From JBCCFW01 sp039029535 (GTDB lineage Bacteria; Acidobacteriota; JBCCFW01), in assembly GCA_039029535.1 (NCBI GenBank), contig JBCCFW010000001.1, positions 70,474-134,473 of the forward strand: a DNA stretch of 64,000 nt, written 5' to 3'. The notes below the pieces were generated by a model, which saw only the letters and a list, made by a program, of their open reading frames with translations, made no database searches and was not told where the DNA came from. Shown piece after piece: positions 19,201 to 26,937 of this stretch (positions are counted from its first letter, which is position 1; every line of letters begins with the position of its first letter). The translations under genes were made by a program, and so were the position numbers.

Positions 19201-20348
19201 GGGATCGAGTGCTCGACCTGGTAGAAGCGCTCGCCGTCATCGAGTGGGACCGGTGCGCAGGCGTGCTCTGGCAGGCCCGGAGTCGCCCCGCGCAGGTCGA
19301 CCACCACCGCCTCGCCGCAGCGAAGGGGCTGGTGGAGGGGCTCGAGCTCGAGGTCCAGGTCGTAGGTCCCGCCCGCCGTCGACTCGACGACGAGGTACCA
19401 GGTTCCCGGCATGAGAACGGGCACGTCGAGCAGCGTGCCCGCCGCGAGACAGGAGCTCTCGCGACAGTCCTCCAGCAGGAAGAGCGTCATCTCCGAGGCC
19501 GAGTCGAGGCTCGCCCTGAGACGGGAGGGAGCCTCGACCTCGAGCGCCCAGAGCCGCTCCGGGCCAGGCCAGCTCGTGGCGCTGCAGCGGTGATGCTCGA
19601 CGCTGGCCGTCGCCGTGGCGAGGTCGTCGCTCACGGAGCCCGGCGTGAGCCGGTCGGCGATCTCGCAAGACTCCCCGGGAAGGAGAGTCTTCTCGAAGCA
19701 GACGCTGTAGGGAGGGCCCGTGGCCAGGGGGTTCGGTCCGGACTCGAGGCCCTTGCTCATGAACGCGTAGATGTCGAGACCGTCGGGCGACACGATCCCG
19801 ATGCCGGGGAGAACGTCGTGCCGGATGGGACTGAGGTACTCGAACCGGATGTCACCGCTCGCGTGCAGGTAGACCTCGACGATCATCCGCGTCGGTGGGT
19901 CGGAGGTGAGCGCGTTGACGCTCAGCTTGAAGAGAGACGGCGTGGGGCGTCCCCAGGACACGGCGCCGGGGGTGAGGAGAGTCGAGTAGAAGGCGAGCCG
20001 GTGATGCGGGGGGAGGATGCTGATCTCGCCATTGCCGAGCCGCTGGTTCGGGGGCTCCTCGAAGAAGAGCTGGCCGTCACGATGGAGCCAGACTTGATCC
20101 ACCAGCTCGTCGTGATACGGCATCTCGAAGCCGAGCTCGATCGGGCCGAGCCAGTTCCGAAGACCACCCATCCCATCGTTGAAGTCGAGCGTGTTGGGCA
20201 GCTCGTGCTCGTCGTGGACGAGGGGACAGCCGGAGCTCCAGTCTCGCCAGTGGTAGCCCATGCCGTTGGGGGGCATCTCGGCGGCAAGGGCGGGCACCGC
20301 CATCGAGACGAGCAGGAGACCGAGAGTCGTGGGACGGACCGACCACAT
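16242..20348 (-). CDS. Large secreted FG-GAP/VCBS repeat protein (1368 aa)
   Basis: 1368 residues with a signal peptide (VSMAVPALAA, cleaved at about residue 22). GGAGG lies upstream at a proper spacing. The N-terminal third is a secreted domain (WRDWSSGCPLVHDE..., LHRDGQLFFEEPPNQRLGNG) followed by PPC/Ig-like segments with paired cysteines. A CARDB-like segment lies at about 575-690 (LRATGLHLSDSDDCRSLVLDAAEVVVTN). FG-GAP loops run through about 710-1110 (VGDIDADGIPEVAF, ALVDLDGDPGLELV, VGDVDADGQPELFV, IGDLDLDGELELA, VADVDGDLLPETA, VGFDFDGDGAVEIV, VADVDADGRAEIL). The tail is Fn3-like and ends in FYRVVAANDCVDETG, like the other secreted proteins here. Likely a surface or extracellular matrix protein. 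Confidence 0.82.
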   Translation of the reverse strand: MWSVRPTTLGLLLVSMAVPALAAEMPPNGMGYHWRDWSSGCPLVHDEHELPNTLDFNDGMGGLRNWLGPIELGFEMPYHDELVDQVWLHRDGQLFFEEPPNQRLGNGEISILPPHHRLAFYSTLLTPGAVSWGRPTPSLFKLSVNALTSDPPTRMIVEVYLHASGDIRFEYLSPIRHDVLPGIGIVSPDGLDIYAFMSKGLESGPNPLATGPPYSVCFEKTLLPGESCEIADRLTPGSVSDDLATATASVEHHRCSATSWPGPERLWALEVEAPSRLRASLDSASEMTLFLLEDCRESSCLAAGTLLDVPVLMPGTWYLVVESTAGGTYDLDLELEPLHQPLRCGEAVVVDLRGATPGLPEHACAPVPLDDGERFYQVEHSIPGRLELSLDDGDSSRWILLHGPGGRGEDGTGCLAGGPGRVVLHDAPPGLYTAVIDGDGSGAEEVVLELACGVASSCADARPAVPGSVLTGDTSTGRAGVDTLSCHDDRLEGRELVFRIFNPAEQVLDLRFVTSEPGQRMHLLLDCDEGHCIDADEEALSLGPLPAGEYLLVVDGPVGSEGPFEIDLQGSVSDAPGIDLRATGLHLSDSDDCRSLVLDAAEVVVTNLGTSPVTTPFEVVVFRDAAGGSSATLDPGDIVHGRLTVDSLGGGETRVLEIVLTGQRDYRDQPVHAVVDPDGVVSADLVDSDDTWTDPPPCEVTPPASFELVTEWEWTEGTVAQAALVGDIDADGIPEVAFVYDQRVQVLDGRTGELEWRQTEGPEASLDTTMALVDLDGDPGLELVTMTREGGRGLVALDDDGSWLWTTPTEESPSLIGITVGDVDADGQPELFVNESIYALDGSLLTPGLRRWNGKVPAIGDLDLDGELELATCFKGVDYEDWTARRIWSRGRPNWENSAFAVLANLDGDPYPEVICNGTGGLTETPGNEIQALDGETGELLWQSQGARGGCGVGGISHRAYSAFLVADVDGDLLPETAVTNSTFLTVFEHDGSFKWARPIDDCSTGDLGPVGFDFDGDGAVEIVQRDEKDLFIFDGRTGDVLVRYPCTSGTLVDWPTVADVDADGRAEILLPLSHCGEWSPRCLAEREQVRGLRVLGTPEGGWLPTNTFWHEHAHRRSNVDDEGRVRPGGEGRSWREHGTWRAQPSTGGMPAPDLSLVLLNAGLRYGPDCAVELQLVVRIGNASSVSAPGPNRMTVRAGGPDGSVLHEELVPTLEADEWLQLTLSLDAIEGSTEYWVRLEADEAVQCRVDNDACSVRLDASPGSVDLPVPTPVGPALRARDRGDVEAAIIEATYDWSLDAGLPRPPEDHYVLRRGIVPWDLDEVITPPGHVETSWRDGTPRPSRRPFVYFYRVVAANDCVDETGVRSP

Positions 20349-20626
20349 GGGCTTCCTCCGTGGCCCGGATCCTTCGAGAGTCTCCTGCTGCGCGACCGGA
20401 CTCGCCGGCTCTCACCGGTGGAGTCTCGGGCCTGGGACGACGCTCACTCCTCGGCTGGCGTTCGGCCACTCGCTGCGAGCTCAGGATGGACGCGGGCTCG
20501 AGATCGGGGCTGGGACACGCACGTTGACTGGGAGGAAGGTCGGTCAGGTGCCGTCGTGAATTCAGGGCCGTGCACCAAAACGAGCAAGGGCGCAGGTTGC
20601 GTCAAGACGAGCGCAACGTCGGTTCG

Positions 20627-21001
20627 TCAGGGGCAACCGACCAGGTAGCAGGCGACCACCAGCCAGACGATGGGCAGGGCGAGCATGGTGGTGAGGCCCA
20701 CGCCGACCACGGCCACGGTGAGTCGACGCGCAGTCCACGACCTGCGTGAGGCGAGCCCGAGCGTGAGGGCGACAGCTCCGAGGCACTGCCCGAAGGCGAC
20801 GAGCCCACCGACGAAGTCACCAGGGCCGACGAAACCGTCCGTGACCTGCCAGTAGGCAAGGAGCGTCGCAACGAGCCCGATGGGAGTGCCGACGCGGGCT
20901 TCCTTCGTGGGGAAGGTCTTCACCACGACAACGTGACAGCCAATGGCCAGGGCCACGAGCCAGCCGATCTCGAGCAGGCATCCCCAGACAAGCGTCGTCA
21001 C
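20627..21001 (-). CDS. Small membrane protein, unknown
   Basis: 124 residues from GTG 21001, chosen because GAGGAGGG sits immediately upstream; a longer in-frame start at 21067 has no ribosome binding site and adds 22 basic residues. The protein is almost wholly hydrophobic with about four membrane helices (LVWGCLLEIGWLVALAIG; TPIGLVATLLAYWQV; GGLVAFGQCLGAVALTLGLA; VGVGLTTMLALPIVWLVVA). It lies 90 bp downstream of the Ni-SOD on the same strand and may be co-transcribed. No family recognised. Confidence 0.6.
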   Translation of the reverse strand: MTTLVWGCLLEIGWLVALAIGCHVVVVKTFPTKEARVGTPIGLVATLLAYWQVTDGFVGPGDFVGGLVAFGQCLGAVALTLGLASRRSWTARRLTVAVVGVGLTTMLALPIVWLVVACYLVGCP

Positions 21002-21091
21002 GAGTCCCTCCTCACCCGACCTGCGGGCGACTCGTCTCAGCCTAGCCAGCTCGCCGCGCCAGGGCACGAGCGCCGAGCTGGACGACGTCCG

Positions 21092-21595
21092 TCAGCGGCG
21101 GCGGGCCGGCTTGGACTGGGCGGACGCCGGCTTCGGTCCGCCGTAACGACTGGCGAGGGGCTCGAGGGCTTCGCGGAGTCGACGGACGTTGGTCAGGTCG
21201 ACGCTCTGCTTGCACTTCATGGCGGCGACCATGACGGCGTGGAGCTCGCTGAGCTGAGCCGCGTGCTCGTTCTTCAGCCGGCGATTCGCTCCGGGAGCGA
21301 GGGGCTTGACGCGCTGCGTGAGGAAGTACTCGGCCACCGTGGTGATGACGTGGGAGGCGTGGTCTTCCTTGGCATGCACCCAGCGCGCGACCTGGTTGGT
21401 GCTCTGGGGATCACCCTTGCCGGAGTTCGACCGGATCTGGGTCATCGCCTTCTCGATGGTCGCGGCGTCCTCGTACATCGCCTGCACGCGGGCGGCGTCG
21501 TCGTAGATCCCGCAGGGCACCTGGCAGTGCGCCTGGGCGAGGACGGGCAGGAGAAGGGAGAGGGCGGCAGGGATCAGCGCGCGGGTCGGTCGCAT
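21092..21595 (-). CDS. sodN: Nickel superoxide dismutase with Sec signal peptide
   Basis: 167 residues. It dismutates superoxide to peroxide and oxygen. The diagnostic nickel hook HCQVPCGIYDD is present: in this family His1, Cys2 and Cys6 plus the N-terminal amine ligate Ni. Here the hook begins at residue 23, directly after a Sec signal peptide ending in AQA, so signal peptidase I cleavage would expose His1. The rest is four-helix (RVQAMYEDAATIEKAM, HAKEDHASHVITTVAEYFL), typical of SodN. Classic SodN has a short propeptide cut by the SodX protease; no sodX lies next to it. Location would be periplasmic or extracellular. The promoter has an extended -10 and a dyad. Confidence 0.92.
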   Translation of the reverse strand: MRPTRALIPAALSLLLPVLAQAHCQVPCGIYDDAARVQAMYEDAATIEKAMTQIRSNSGKGDPQSTNQVARWVHAKEDHASHVITTVAEYFLTQRVKPLAPGANRRLKNEHAAQLSELHAVMVAAMKCKQSVDLTNVRRLREALEPLASRYGGPKPASAQSKPARRR

Positions 21596-21606
21596 GGGGG
21601 GAGTCT

Positions 21607-21642
21607 CCTCGTCACTGTCTTGAGATGACGAGGATGGTAGCA
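21607..21642 (-). promoter_or_regulatory. sodN promoter with overlapping 8-11-8 dyad
   Basis: On the minus strand an extended -10, TGC-TACCAT (21642-21634), is followed at once by CCTCGTCA (21633-21626), an 11-nt gap and TGACGAGG (21614-21607), a perfect inverted repeat. The right arm overlaps the purine-rich GAGGAG ribosome binding site. The dyad is either an operator at the transcription start or a leader hairpin that masks the ribosome binding site. Confidence 0.5.
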
Positions 21643-21680
21643 GCCGCGCGCGGGAGAGTCGTGAGGGCGGAGGGGGTCGA

Positions 21681-22013
21681 TCAGGCGCCGATCTTGAGCT
21701 TCGGCTTGGCCTTGATCTTGCCGCTCTCGATCCGTGCGAGGTGCTTGCGGATCCGACGCTTGATGACGAGCGCCTCGGGCGGCAGCCGCGAGTCGTCGGT
21801 GCTCATGAGGTAGGCATCGAGACCGCCCTTCTTGGCGACCGTGCGGAGAGCGCGGGTCGACACGCGAAGGCGGATCGAGCTGCCGAGAGCCTCGGAGAGA
21901 AGATGGACGGGCTGCAGGTTGGCGTCGAAGCGACGGCTCGACGTCCGGTGAGAGTGCGAGACCTGCTTGCCGTACTTGACCTTGCGTCCGGTGAGAGCGC
22001 AGCGGCGAGGCAT
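21681..22013 (-). CDS. rpmB: 50S ribosomal protein L28
   Basis: 110 residues, within the range for longer L28 proteins. The N-terminus PRRCALTGRKVKYGKQVSHSHR and the RRFDANLQPV block are characteristic of L28, a protein of the large ribosomal subunit. ATG 22013 has GGAG at a 7-nt spacing; a longer open frame upstream is not supported. It is monocistronic, with its own promoter 80-110 bp upstream. The tail (KIKAKPKLKIGA) is basic and longer than the E. coli protein. Confidence 0.96.
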   Translation of the reverse strand: MPRRCALTGRKVKYGKQVSHSHRTSSRRFDANLQPVHLLSEALGSSIRLRVSTRALRTVAKKGGLDAYLMSTDDSRLPPEALVIKRRIRKHLARIESGKIKAKPKLKIGA

Positions 22014-22092
22014 GAGTGAGCTCCGGGTTCTTCCGGGGACGTGCACCGCCGGATCGCGGGCGAGAGAATCGAGCTTCTCCGGAAGGGCGCAG

Positions 22093-22121
22093 ATGCTAGT
22101 CGAGTCCGTCGCCTCGGGCAA
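22093..22121 (-). promoter_or_regulatory. rpmB promoter
   Basis: Minus strand TTGCCC (22121-22116), 17-bp spacer, TAGCAT (22098-22093). The -10 belongs to the TAnnnT type seen at other promoters in this window. The predicted leader is about 75 nt. Confidence 0.5.
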
Positions 22122-22177
22122 GGCCCTCCAGGCTCCAGGCGGGCTCGTGGACCTCAGGAGGCCGAATTCCGTGAATC

Positions 22178-25100
22178 CTACCGCTCGACCGGGCCCGTGG
22201 GGCCGAGCCCGAAGCCCCAGGAGCCGTCGCCGGCGGAAAGGCTCGTCCCAATGAGGAGGTAGGAGGTCAGGCCGGGTTCCGTCCCCAGCGGCAGCCGGTG
22301 CTCGGGGCGGTTGGTGATGGTGAGCTCGACGAAGTCGCCCCGAGCCCGCGGCGACGTGCTCGCGGCGACCACCCTGTAGAGGAGGCAGGGCGCCGGCTGG
22401 AGGCTCACCTCGTCGCTCCAGCCCAGGCGGAGCTCGGTGCCGACCTTGGAGACCCGCAGGCCGGAGCGTGGCGGGCCGTCGATCTCGGGCAGCGGAGCGG
22501 GTAGGCATGAGGCGAGCGGGTCGTCCGCGCCGTTGCCGGCCGTCGGGTCGGTCTCGCCCGGGTCGACTCGACCATCGCGGTCGCGGTCCTCGGCGCCGTC
22601 GGCCACGCCGCCATCGTCGCTGTCAGCGTCGTCGGGATCGGTGGTGGTCGACGGGTCGTCGTCGGGAAGGAAGAACCCGGCGGTGAGGTCGGTGTCGTCG
22701 TGCGCCATGGTGATTCCGGCCTCGAGCCCATCGGGGAGCCCGTCGTCGTCGGAGTCCGGGTCGAGGGCGTCGATGCGACCGTCACCATCCGCGTCGAGGT
22801 GACCGTCGGCGCCGTCGAGGAGACCGTCGTCGTCGGAGTCCGCGTCGGCGGCGTCGGTCCCGATGGCGTCCTCGAAGGGATCGAGCAGGCCGTCACCGTC
22901 GCCGTCGGCCGCGGCGTCGTCGGCGCCGTCGTTGGGATCGGGCTCGTCGGCGTCGACGCGGCCGTTGGCGTTGCCGTCCTCGGTGCCGTCGGGAAGACCT
23001 CCGTCATCAGTGTCGATGTCGAGGGGATCGGTGGTCGTGCTCGGATCGAGGTCCGGCTGGAAGGCGACGTCGTCGGTGCCCGACAGCGGACCGGCACCGT
23101 CGGGATCGGACAGGCCCGTCGAGCGACCGAGCTCGGTGCCGTCCTGGAGCCCGTCGCCGTCGGTGTCGATGAGCTCGGGACGCGTGCCGAGGTCGAGGAC
23201 CTCCTCGCGATCGGAGAGCGCGTCGTCGTCGGTGTCGACGTCGGTGGGATCCATCACGCCGCTGTCCGACTCGAAGCCGTCGAGAAGCCCGTCGTCGTCG
23301 GTGTCGTCGTCGAGGGGATCGGTGAGGAAGCCGTCGTCTCCCGCGATCACCTCCTCACCGTCCTCGAGCCCGTCGTCGTCGCTGTCGGGGTCGGCCGGGT
23401 CGGTGCCGAGGCCGGCCTCCTCATCGTCGCGGAGCCCGTCGGCGTCGAGGTCGAAGTCGTCGATCGTCAGGTTTGGGTCCCGCTCGCCGGGATCGACCGC
23501 GCCGTTTCCGTTCAGGTCTTCCTCGCCGTCGAGGCGTCCACCGGCGTCGGTGTCGTCGAGCAGCGGGTCGGTGGTCGTCGTCGGATCGGCGTCGGGCTGG
23601 AAGAACAGCGCGTTCGTGCCGAGCAGGGGGCCGGCACCGTCGGGATCCGGAAGAGGCGCGTCGCGACCCAGCTCGGTGCCGTCCTGCACCGCGTCGTCAT
23701 CGCTGTCGCGGTCGGTGGGGTCGGAGCCCAGGCCGACTTCCTCACCGTCGCTCACGCCGTCGTCGTCGGTGTCGACGTCGAGGGGCTCGGTGACGTGATC
23801 GTCGTCGCCGGGCACGACCTCTTCACCGTCGAACAGGCCGTCGCCGTCGGTGTCGGGATTGGTGGGGTCGGTGCCGAGGGTGACCTCGTCGTCGTCGGAG
23901 AGGCCGTCGCGGTCGAGGTCGAGGTCGTCGTCGGTGAGGATGGGGTCGCGCTCGTCGGCGTCGACGCGACCATTGCCGTCGACGTCTTCCTCGCCGTCGT
24001 CGAGCCCGCCCTCGTCGGTGTCGGGATCGGCGGGGTTGGTGGTGGTCGTCGGGTCGTTGTCGGGGCTGAACATGAAGAAGTCGGTGTCGGGACCCGGCAG
24101 GAAGATCCCGGCTTCCGTGCCGTCGTTCACGCCGTCGTCGTCGCTGTCCGGATCCATCGGGTCGGTGCCGTAGACGAAGACCTCCTCACCGTCTTCGAGC
24201 CCGTCCTCGTCGCTGTCGGCGTCGTCGGGGTCGCTGCGGAAGCCGTCGTCACCCGCGAGATCTTCCTCGCCGTCGAGCAGGCCGTCGCCGTCGGTGTCGG
24301 GGTTCGAGCGGCTCGTGCCGAGAGCGCTCTCCACCACGTCGGGAAGGGTGTCGCCGTCCTGGTCGACGTCGTCGGTGGGGTCGGCGGGGTCGGGCTCGGC
24401 CGCGTCGACCATGCCGTTGCGGTTGCGGTCTTCCTGACCGTCGGGCAGACCGCCGTCATCGCCGTCGGGGACCAGTGGATCGGTCTGCGTGCTCACGTCG
24501 AAGTCGGCCATGAACACGTCGAGCTCGGTGCCGAGCAGGGGACCGGGGCCGTCGCGGTCGGGCTCACCGGCGACGTAGCTCAGCTCGAGCCCGTCCTGGA
24601 GACCGTCGCCGTCGGTGTCGAGGTCGAAGGGATCGAGGCCGAGCACCAGCTCCGCTCCGTCGGCGATGCCGTCGTCGTCGGCGTCGGCATCGAGCACCGG
24701 TGTCTCGAGGCCATCGGCTCCAGGTAGGAGCTCTTCACCATCGAGGATCCCGTCGAAGTCGGTGTCGGGGTTGGCGGGGTTGAGGAAGAGGGCCGGCTCG
24801 ACGGCGTCGGGCACTCCGTCCTCGTCGTCGTCGAAGGGATCTTCACCGGCCACCGTCGGGTCGGTCTCGCCCGGGTCGAAGGCGCCGTCACGGTTCAGGT
24901 CTTCGAGCCCGTCCACGACACCGCCCATGTCCGAGTCGGCGACCAGCGGGTCGGTGGTCGTCGTCGGGTCGGCGTCGCGGATGAAGACGGCCGAGTTCGT
25001 GCCGTCGATGGGACCGGAGCCGTCGGGATCCGGCGCGCCCTGACGTCGCCCGAGCTCGGTGCCGTCCTGCACGCCGTCATCGTCGCTGTCGACGTCGATG

Positions 25101-26782
25101 GGTGAGAGGCCGAGCAGGACTTCGTCACCGTCGAGCACGCCGTCGTCGTCGGTGTCGAGGTCCATGGGATCGGAGTCGTGAAGGAGGACCTCGTTGCCGT
25201 CGAAGAGCGTGTCGCCGTCGCTGTCGACGTTGCGCGGGTCGCTGCCGCCGAGGGTCTCGGCGAGGTCGGCCAGCCCGTCGGCATCGGTGTCGATCGAGCA
25301 CGTTGCTCCGGAGAGCAGCCCGGTCACGGCGTCGATGTCGAGGTCTTCGTCGAAGCGTCCGTCGCTGCCGGCTTCGGCGCCGCGCAGGCTGCCGTCACCC
25401 GTCTGGCCGGCCGGACCGCCGCTCGCGTCCAGGATGCGGGCGCTGGAGGAGACGAAGACCATCCCGCCACCACCGCCGCCGCCCGGTCCGGGGAAGGGGC
25501 CGATCTCGGGAGACATCGCGTTCATCCCGCGGACGCTGCCACCGGCGCCTCCTCGGGCTTCCAGGGTCAGTCGATCGGCGCCGCCGTCGCGCTCGAGGAC
25601 GACGAGCGTGCCGCCCGAGCCGCCGCCGCCACCGCCTTCGAAGGAGGCGAAGGGAGCGTCGGCGCCGTTGCTGCGGATCGTGCCGAAGCTCTGGAACGAG
25701 CCTGCGCGGATCAGGATGAGCCCGCCGGCCGCGCCGCCTTCGCTCTCGATGGAGTCGTCGGTGTCGCCCGCGCCGCCGCCCCCACCGAGATAGAGACGCT
25801 CGAGACCGTAGGGGAGGGCGCTGCCGCCGCGACCACCGGTGTCGAGCTCGGTGAGGTAGGTCCGCCCGCCCTGGCCGCCGTCGCCGCCGTTGGCACCACC
25901 GCCGCCGCCCGAGTTGTTCCAGTTGCCGCCACCACCACCGTTGGCGGGTGCGCCACGCGCCGTGTCACCTCCGGGGTAACCGTCGTCGACCGGACGGGGC
26001 GTGAGCCCGCCGGGAGTGCCGGCGACCGACTCACCCTTGATCGCGTCGAGCTCGGGGTCGGTGGGGATGGTCCAGTTCGTGGAGTCGGGGCCACGCAGCG
26101 GGGTGATGCGTCGGTCCCAGCCACCGCGGAGACCGAGGCCGGTGAGGTCGAGGAGCTGACCGTCGAGGTCGAGCACGCCGGCGACGTCGAGGGCGAGCAC
26201 GCCACCGCTGCGTCCGTCCCAGGCGACGGCGGAGAGCCCGAAGCCGACCATCGCGTCGCCGACCTGAGGCACGCGCACGACTTGGAACGAGACCTGACCG
26301 ACACCGGGCACGGGGTCGTCGGTGGAGTAGGAGTGGATGAGGCCGTCGCCGGGGCCCAGTCCCTGGACGGGCACGACCCCGAGGCTGACGCTGCCGGTGG
26401 CGAGCACGAGCTCGTGATGACCGGCGCGACGGATGCGGGTCAGGCCGCTCCCTCTTCCGGCGAAGCCGCTGCCGTAGGAGCTGGTGTTGGCCGAGTCGAT
26501 GAGGGCGTGCTGGACCTGGAGGACGAGCAGGAGGTCTCCGGCCTCGATGCGGGAGGCAGAGCCTCGCGGGGCTCCCAGGCGGATCGTCGTGCTGCCGCGG
26601 GGGGAGCGGCCCTGCCCGGGGTAGTAGGTGTTGATGACCCCGCCGAGGCCGACGTCGGTGCCGTCCTTGGCGGGGGTCGCGCAGAAGCGAGTGGCCTGCG
26701 TGCCGGTCGTGCTCAGCGTCAGGGCCGCTAGCACCACGAGGATGCGCGACCATGACGAGACGACGACGGGGCGAGACACCAC
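22178..26782 (-). CDS. Giant secreted Gly-rich/thrombospondin type 3 repeat protein (1534 aa)
   Basis: 1534 residues; GTG 26782 (or the adjacent GTG 26779) has GGAGAAG just upstream. Signal peptide of about 30 residues. Residues about 35-490 form an N-domain that includes very Gly-rich stretches (GGGGGNWNNSGGGGGANGG; EGGGGGGSGGTLVV; PGPGGGGGGGMVFV). About 900 residues of TSP3-type calcium-binding repeats follow (DTDGDGLQDG, DSDDDGLLDG types), ending near residue 1420. The C-terminal 110 residues are a beta-sandwich-like domain (LRLGWSDEVSLQPAPCLLYRVVAAS). TSP3 repeats bind many Ca ions and stiffen extracellular proteins. No LPXTG or typical sorting motif seen. Probably a surface or matrix protein. 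Confidence 0.85.
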   Translation of the reverse strand: MVSRPVVVSSWSRILVVLAALTLSTTGTQATRFCATPAKDGTDVGLGGVINTYYPGQGRSPRGSTTIRLGAPRGSASRIEAGDLLLVLQVQHALIDSANTSSYGSGFAGRGSGLTRIRRAGHHELVLATGSVSLGVVPVQGLGPGDGLIHSYSTDDPVPGVGQVSFQVVRVPQVGDAMVGFGLSAVAWDGRSGGVLALDVAGVLDLDGQLLDLTGLGLRGGWDRRITPLRGPDSTNWTIPTDPELDAIKGESVAGTPGGLTPRPVDDGYPGGDTARGAPANGGGGGNWNNSGGGGGANGGDGGQGGRTYLTELDTGGRGGSALPYGLERLYLGGGGGAGDTDDSIESEGGAAGGLILIRAGSFQSFGTIRSNGADAPFASFEGGGGGGSGGTLVVLERDGGADRLTLEARGGAGGSVRGMNAMSPEIGPFPGPGGGGGGGMVFVSSSARILDASGGPAGQTGDGSLRGAEAGSDGRFDEDLDIDAVTGLLSGATCSIDTDADGLADLAETLGGSDPRNVDSDGDTLFDGNEVLLHDSDPMDLDTDDDGVLDGDEVLLGLSPIDVDSDDDGVQDGTELGRRQGAPDPDGSGPIDGTNSAVFIRDADPTTTTDPLVADSDMGGVVDGLEDLNRDGAFDPGETDPTVAGEDPFDDDEDGVPDAVEPALFLNPANPDTDFDGILDGEELLPGADGLETPVLDADADDDGIADGAELVLGLDPFDLDTDGDGLQDGLELSYVAGEPDRDGPGPLLGTELDVFMADFDVSTQTDPLVPDGDDGGLPDGQEDRNRNGMVDAAEPDPADPTDDVDQDGDTLPDVVESALGTSRSNPDTDGDGLLDGEEDLAGDDGFRSDPDDADSDEDGLEDGEEVFVYGTDPMDPDSDDDGVNDGTEAGIFLPGPDTDFFMFSPDNDPTTTTNPADPDTDEGGLDDGEEDVDGNGRVDADERDPILTDDDLDLDRDGLSDDDEVTLGTDPTNPDTDGDGLFDGEEVVPGDDDHVTEPLDVDTDDDGVSDGEEVGLGSDPTDRDSDDDAVQDGTELGRDAPLPDPDGAGPLLGTNALFFQPDADPTTTTDPLLDDTDAGGRLDGEEDLNGNGAVDPGERDPNLTIDDFDLDADGLRDDEEAGLGTDPADPDSDDDGLEDGEEVIAGDDGFLTDPLDDDTDDDGLLDGFESDSGVMDPTDVDTDDDALSDREEVLDLGTRPELIDTDGDGLQDGTELGRSTGLSDPDGAGPLSGTDDVAFQPDLDPSTTTDPLDIDTDDGGLPDGTEDGNANGRVDADEPDPNDGADDAAADGDGDGLLDPFEDAIGTDAADADSDDDGLLDGADGHLDADGDGRIDALDPDSDDDGLPDGLEAGITMAHDDTDLTAGFFLPDDDPSTTTDPDDADSDDGGVADGAEDRDRDGRVDPGETDPTAGNGADDPLASCLPAPLPEIDGPPRSGLRVSKVGTELRLGWSDEVSLQPAPCLLYRVVAASTSPRARGDFVELTITNRPEHRLPLGTEPGLTSYLLIGTSLSAGDGSWGFGLGPTGPVER
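22530..25290 (-). repeat. Thrombospondin type 3 (Ca-binding) repeat region
   Basis: About 900 codons of repeats of the form DxDxDGLxDGxExxxGTDPxxPDTD. The DNA is extremely biased towards GTCGTCGGTGTCG-type words on the plus strand, which creates long artefactual open frames on the other strands. Spacing between repeats is irregular (about 13-23 residues) with longer TTTTDP-containing inserts, suggesting a higher-order unit of roughly 100-180 residues. Confidence 0.9.
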
Positions 26783-26937
26783 GGGCTTCTCCGGTGGGCG
26801 GCGAGGGCCGCTGGGTTGAGTTTTCTACACGTCTGGGCGCAATCCAAGGGCCCGGAGACAACTTCGGCCCCTGCTGGCGGAGGCGGGAGTGATCCGAGGT
26901 GGGTCCGGCCGAAGCGGGGCGGTAGTAGGCTTGGGGC

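Noticed and set aside
20349..20626. Possible small gene in the gap upstream of the 1368-residue protein
   Set aside because: Only short frames without ribosome binding sites or coding-like composition; I see nothing supportable beyond the leader of the downstream gene.
22700..24727. 675-residue plus-strand frame rich in VGVGVEGVG
   Set aside because: It is the complement of the TSP3 repeat DNA of the minus-strand gene; the repetitive Val/Gly text is a by-product of GTCGTC-type repeats.
22530..25290. Repeat-rich region considered as a CRISPR array
   Set aside because: Repeat spacing is irregular and in frame with coding, there are no unique spacers of constant length, and no cas genes are present.
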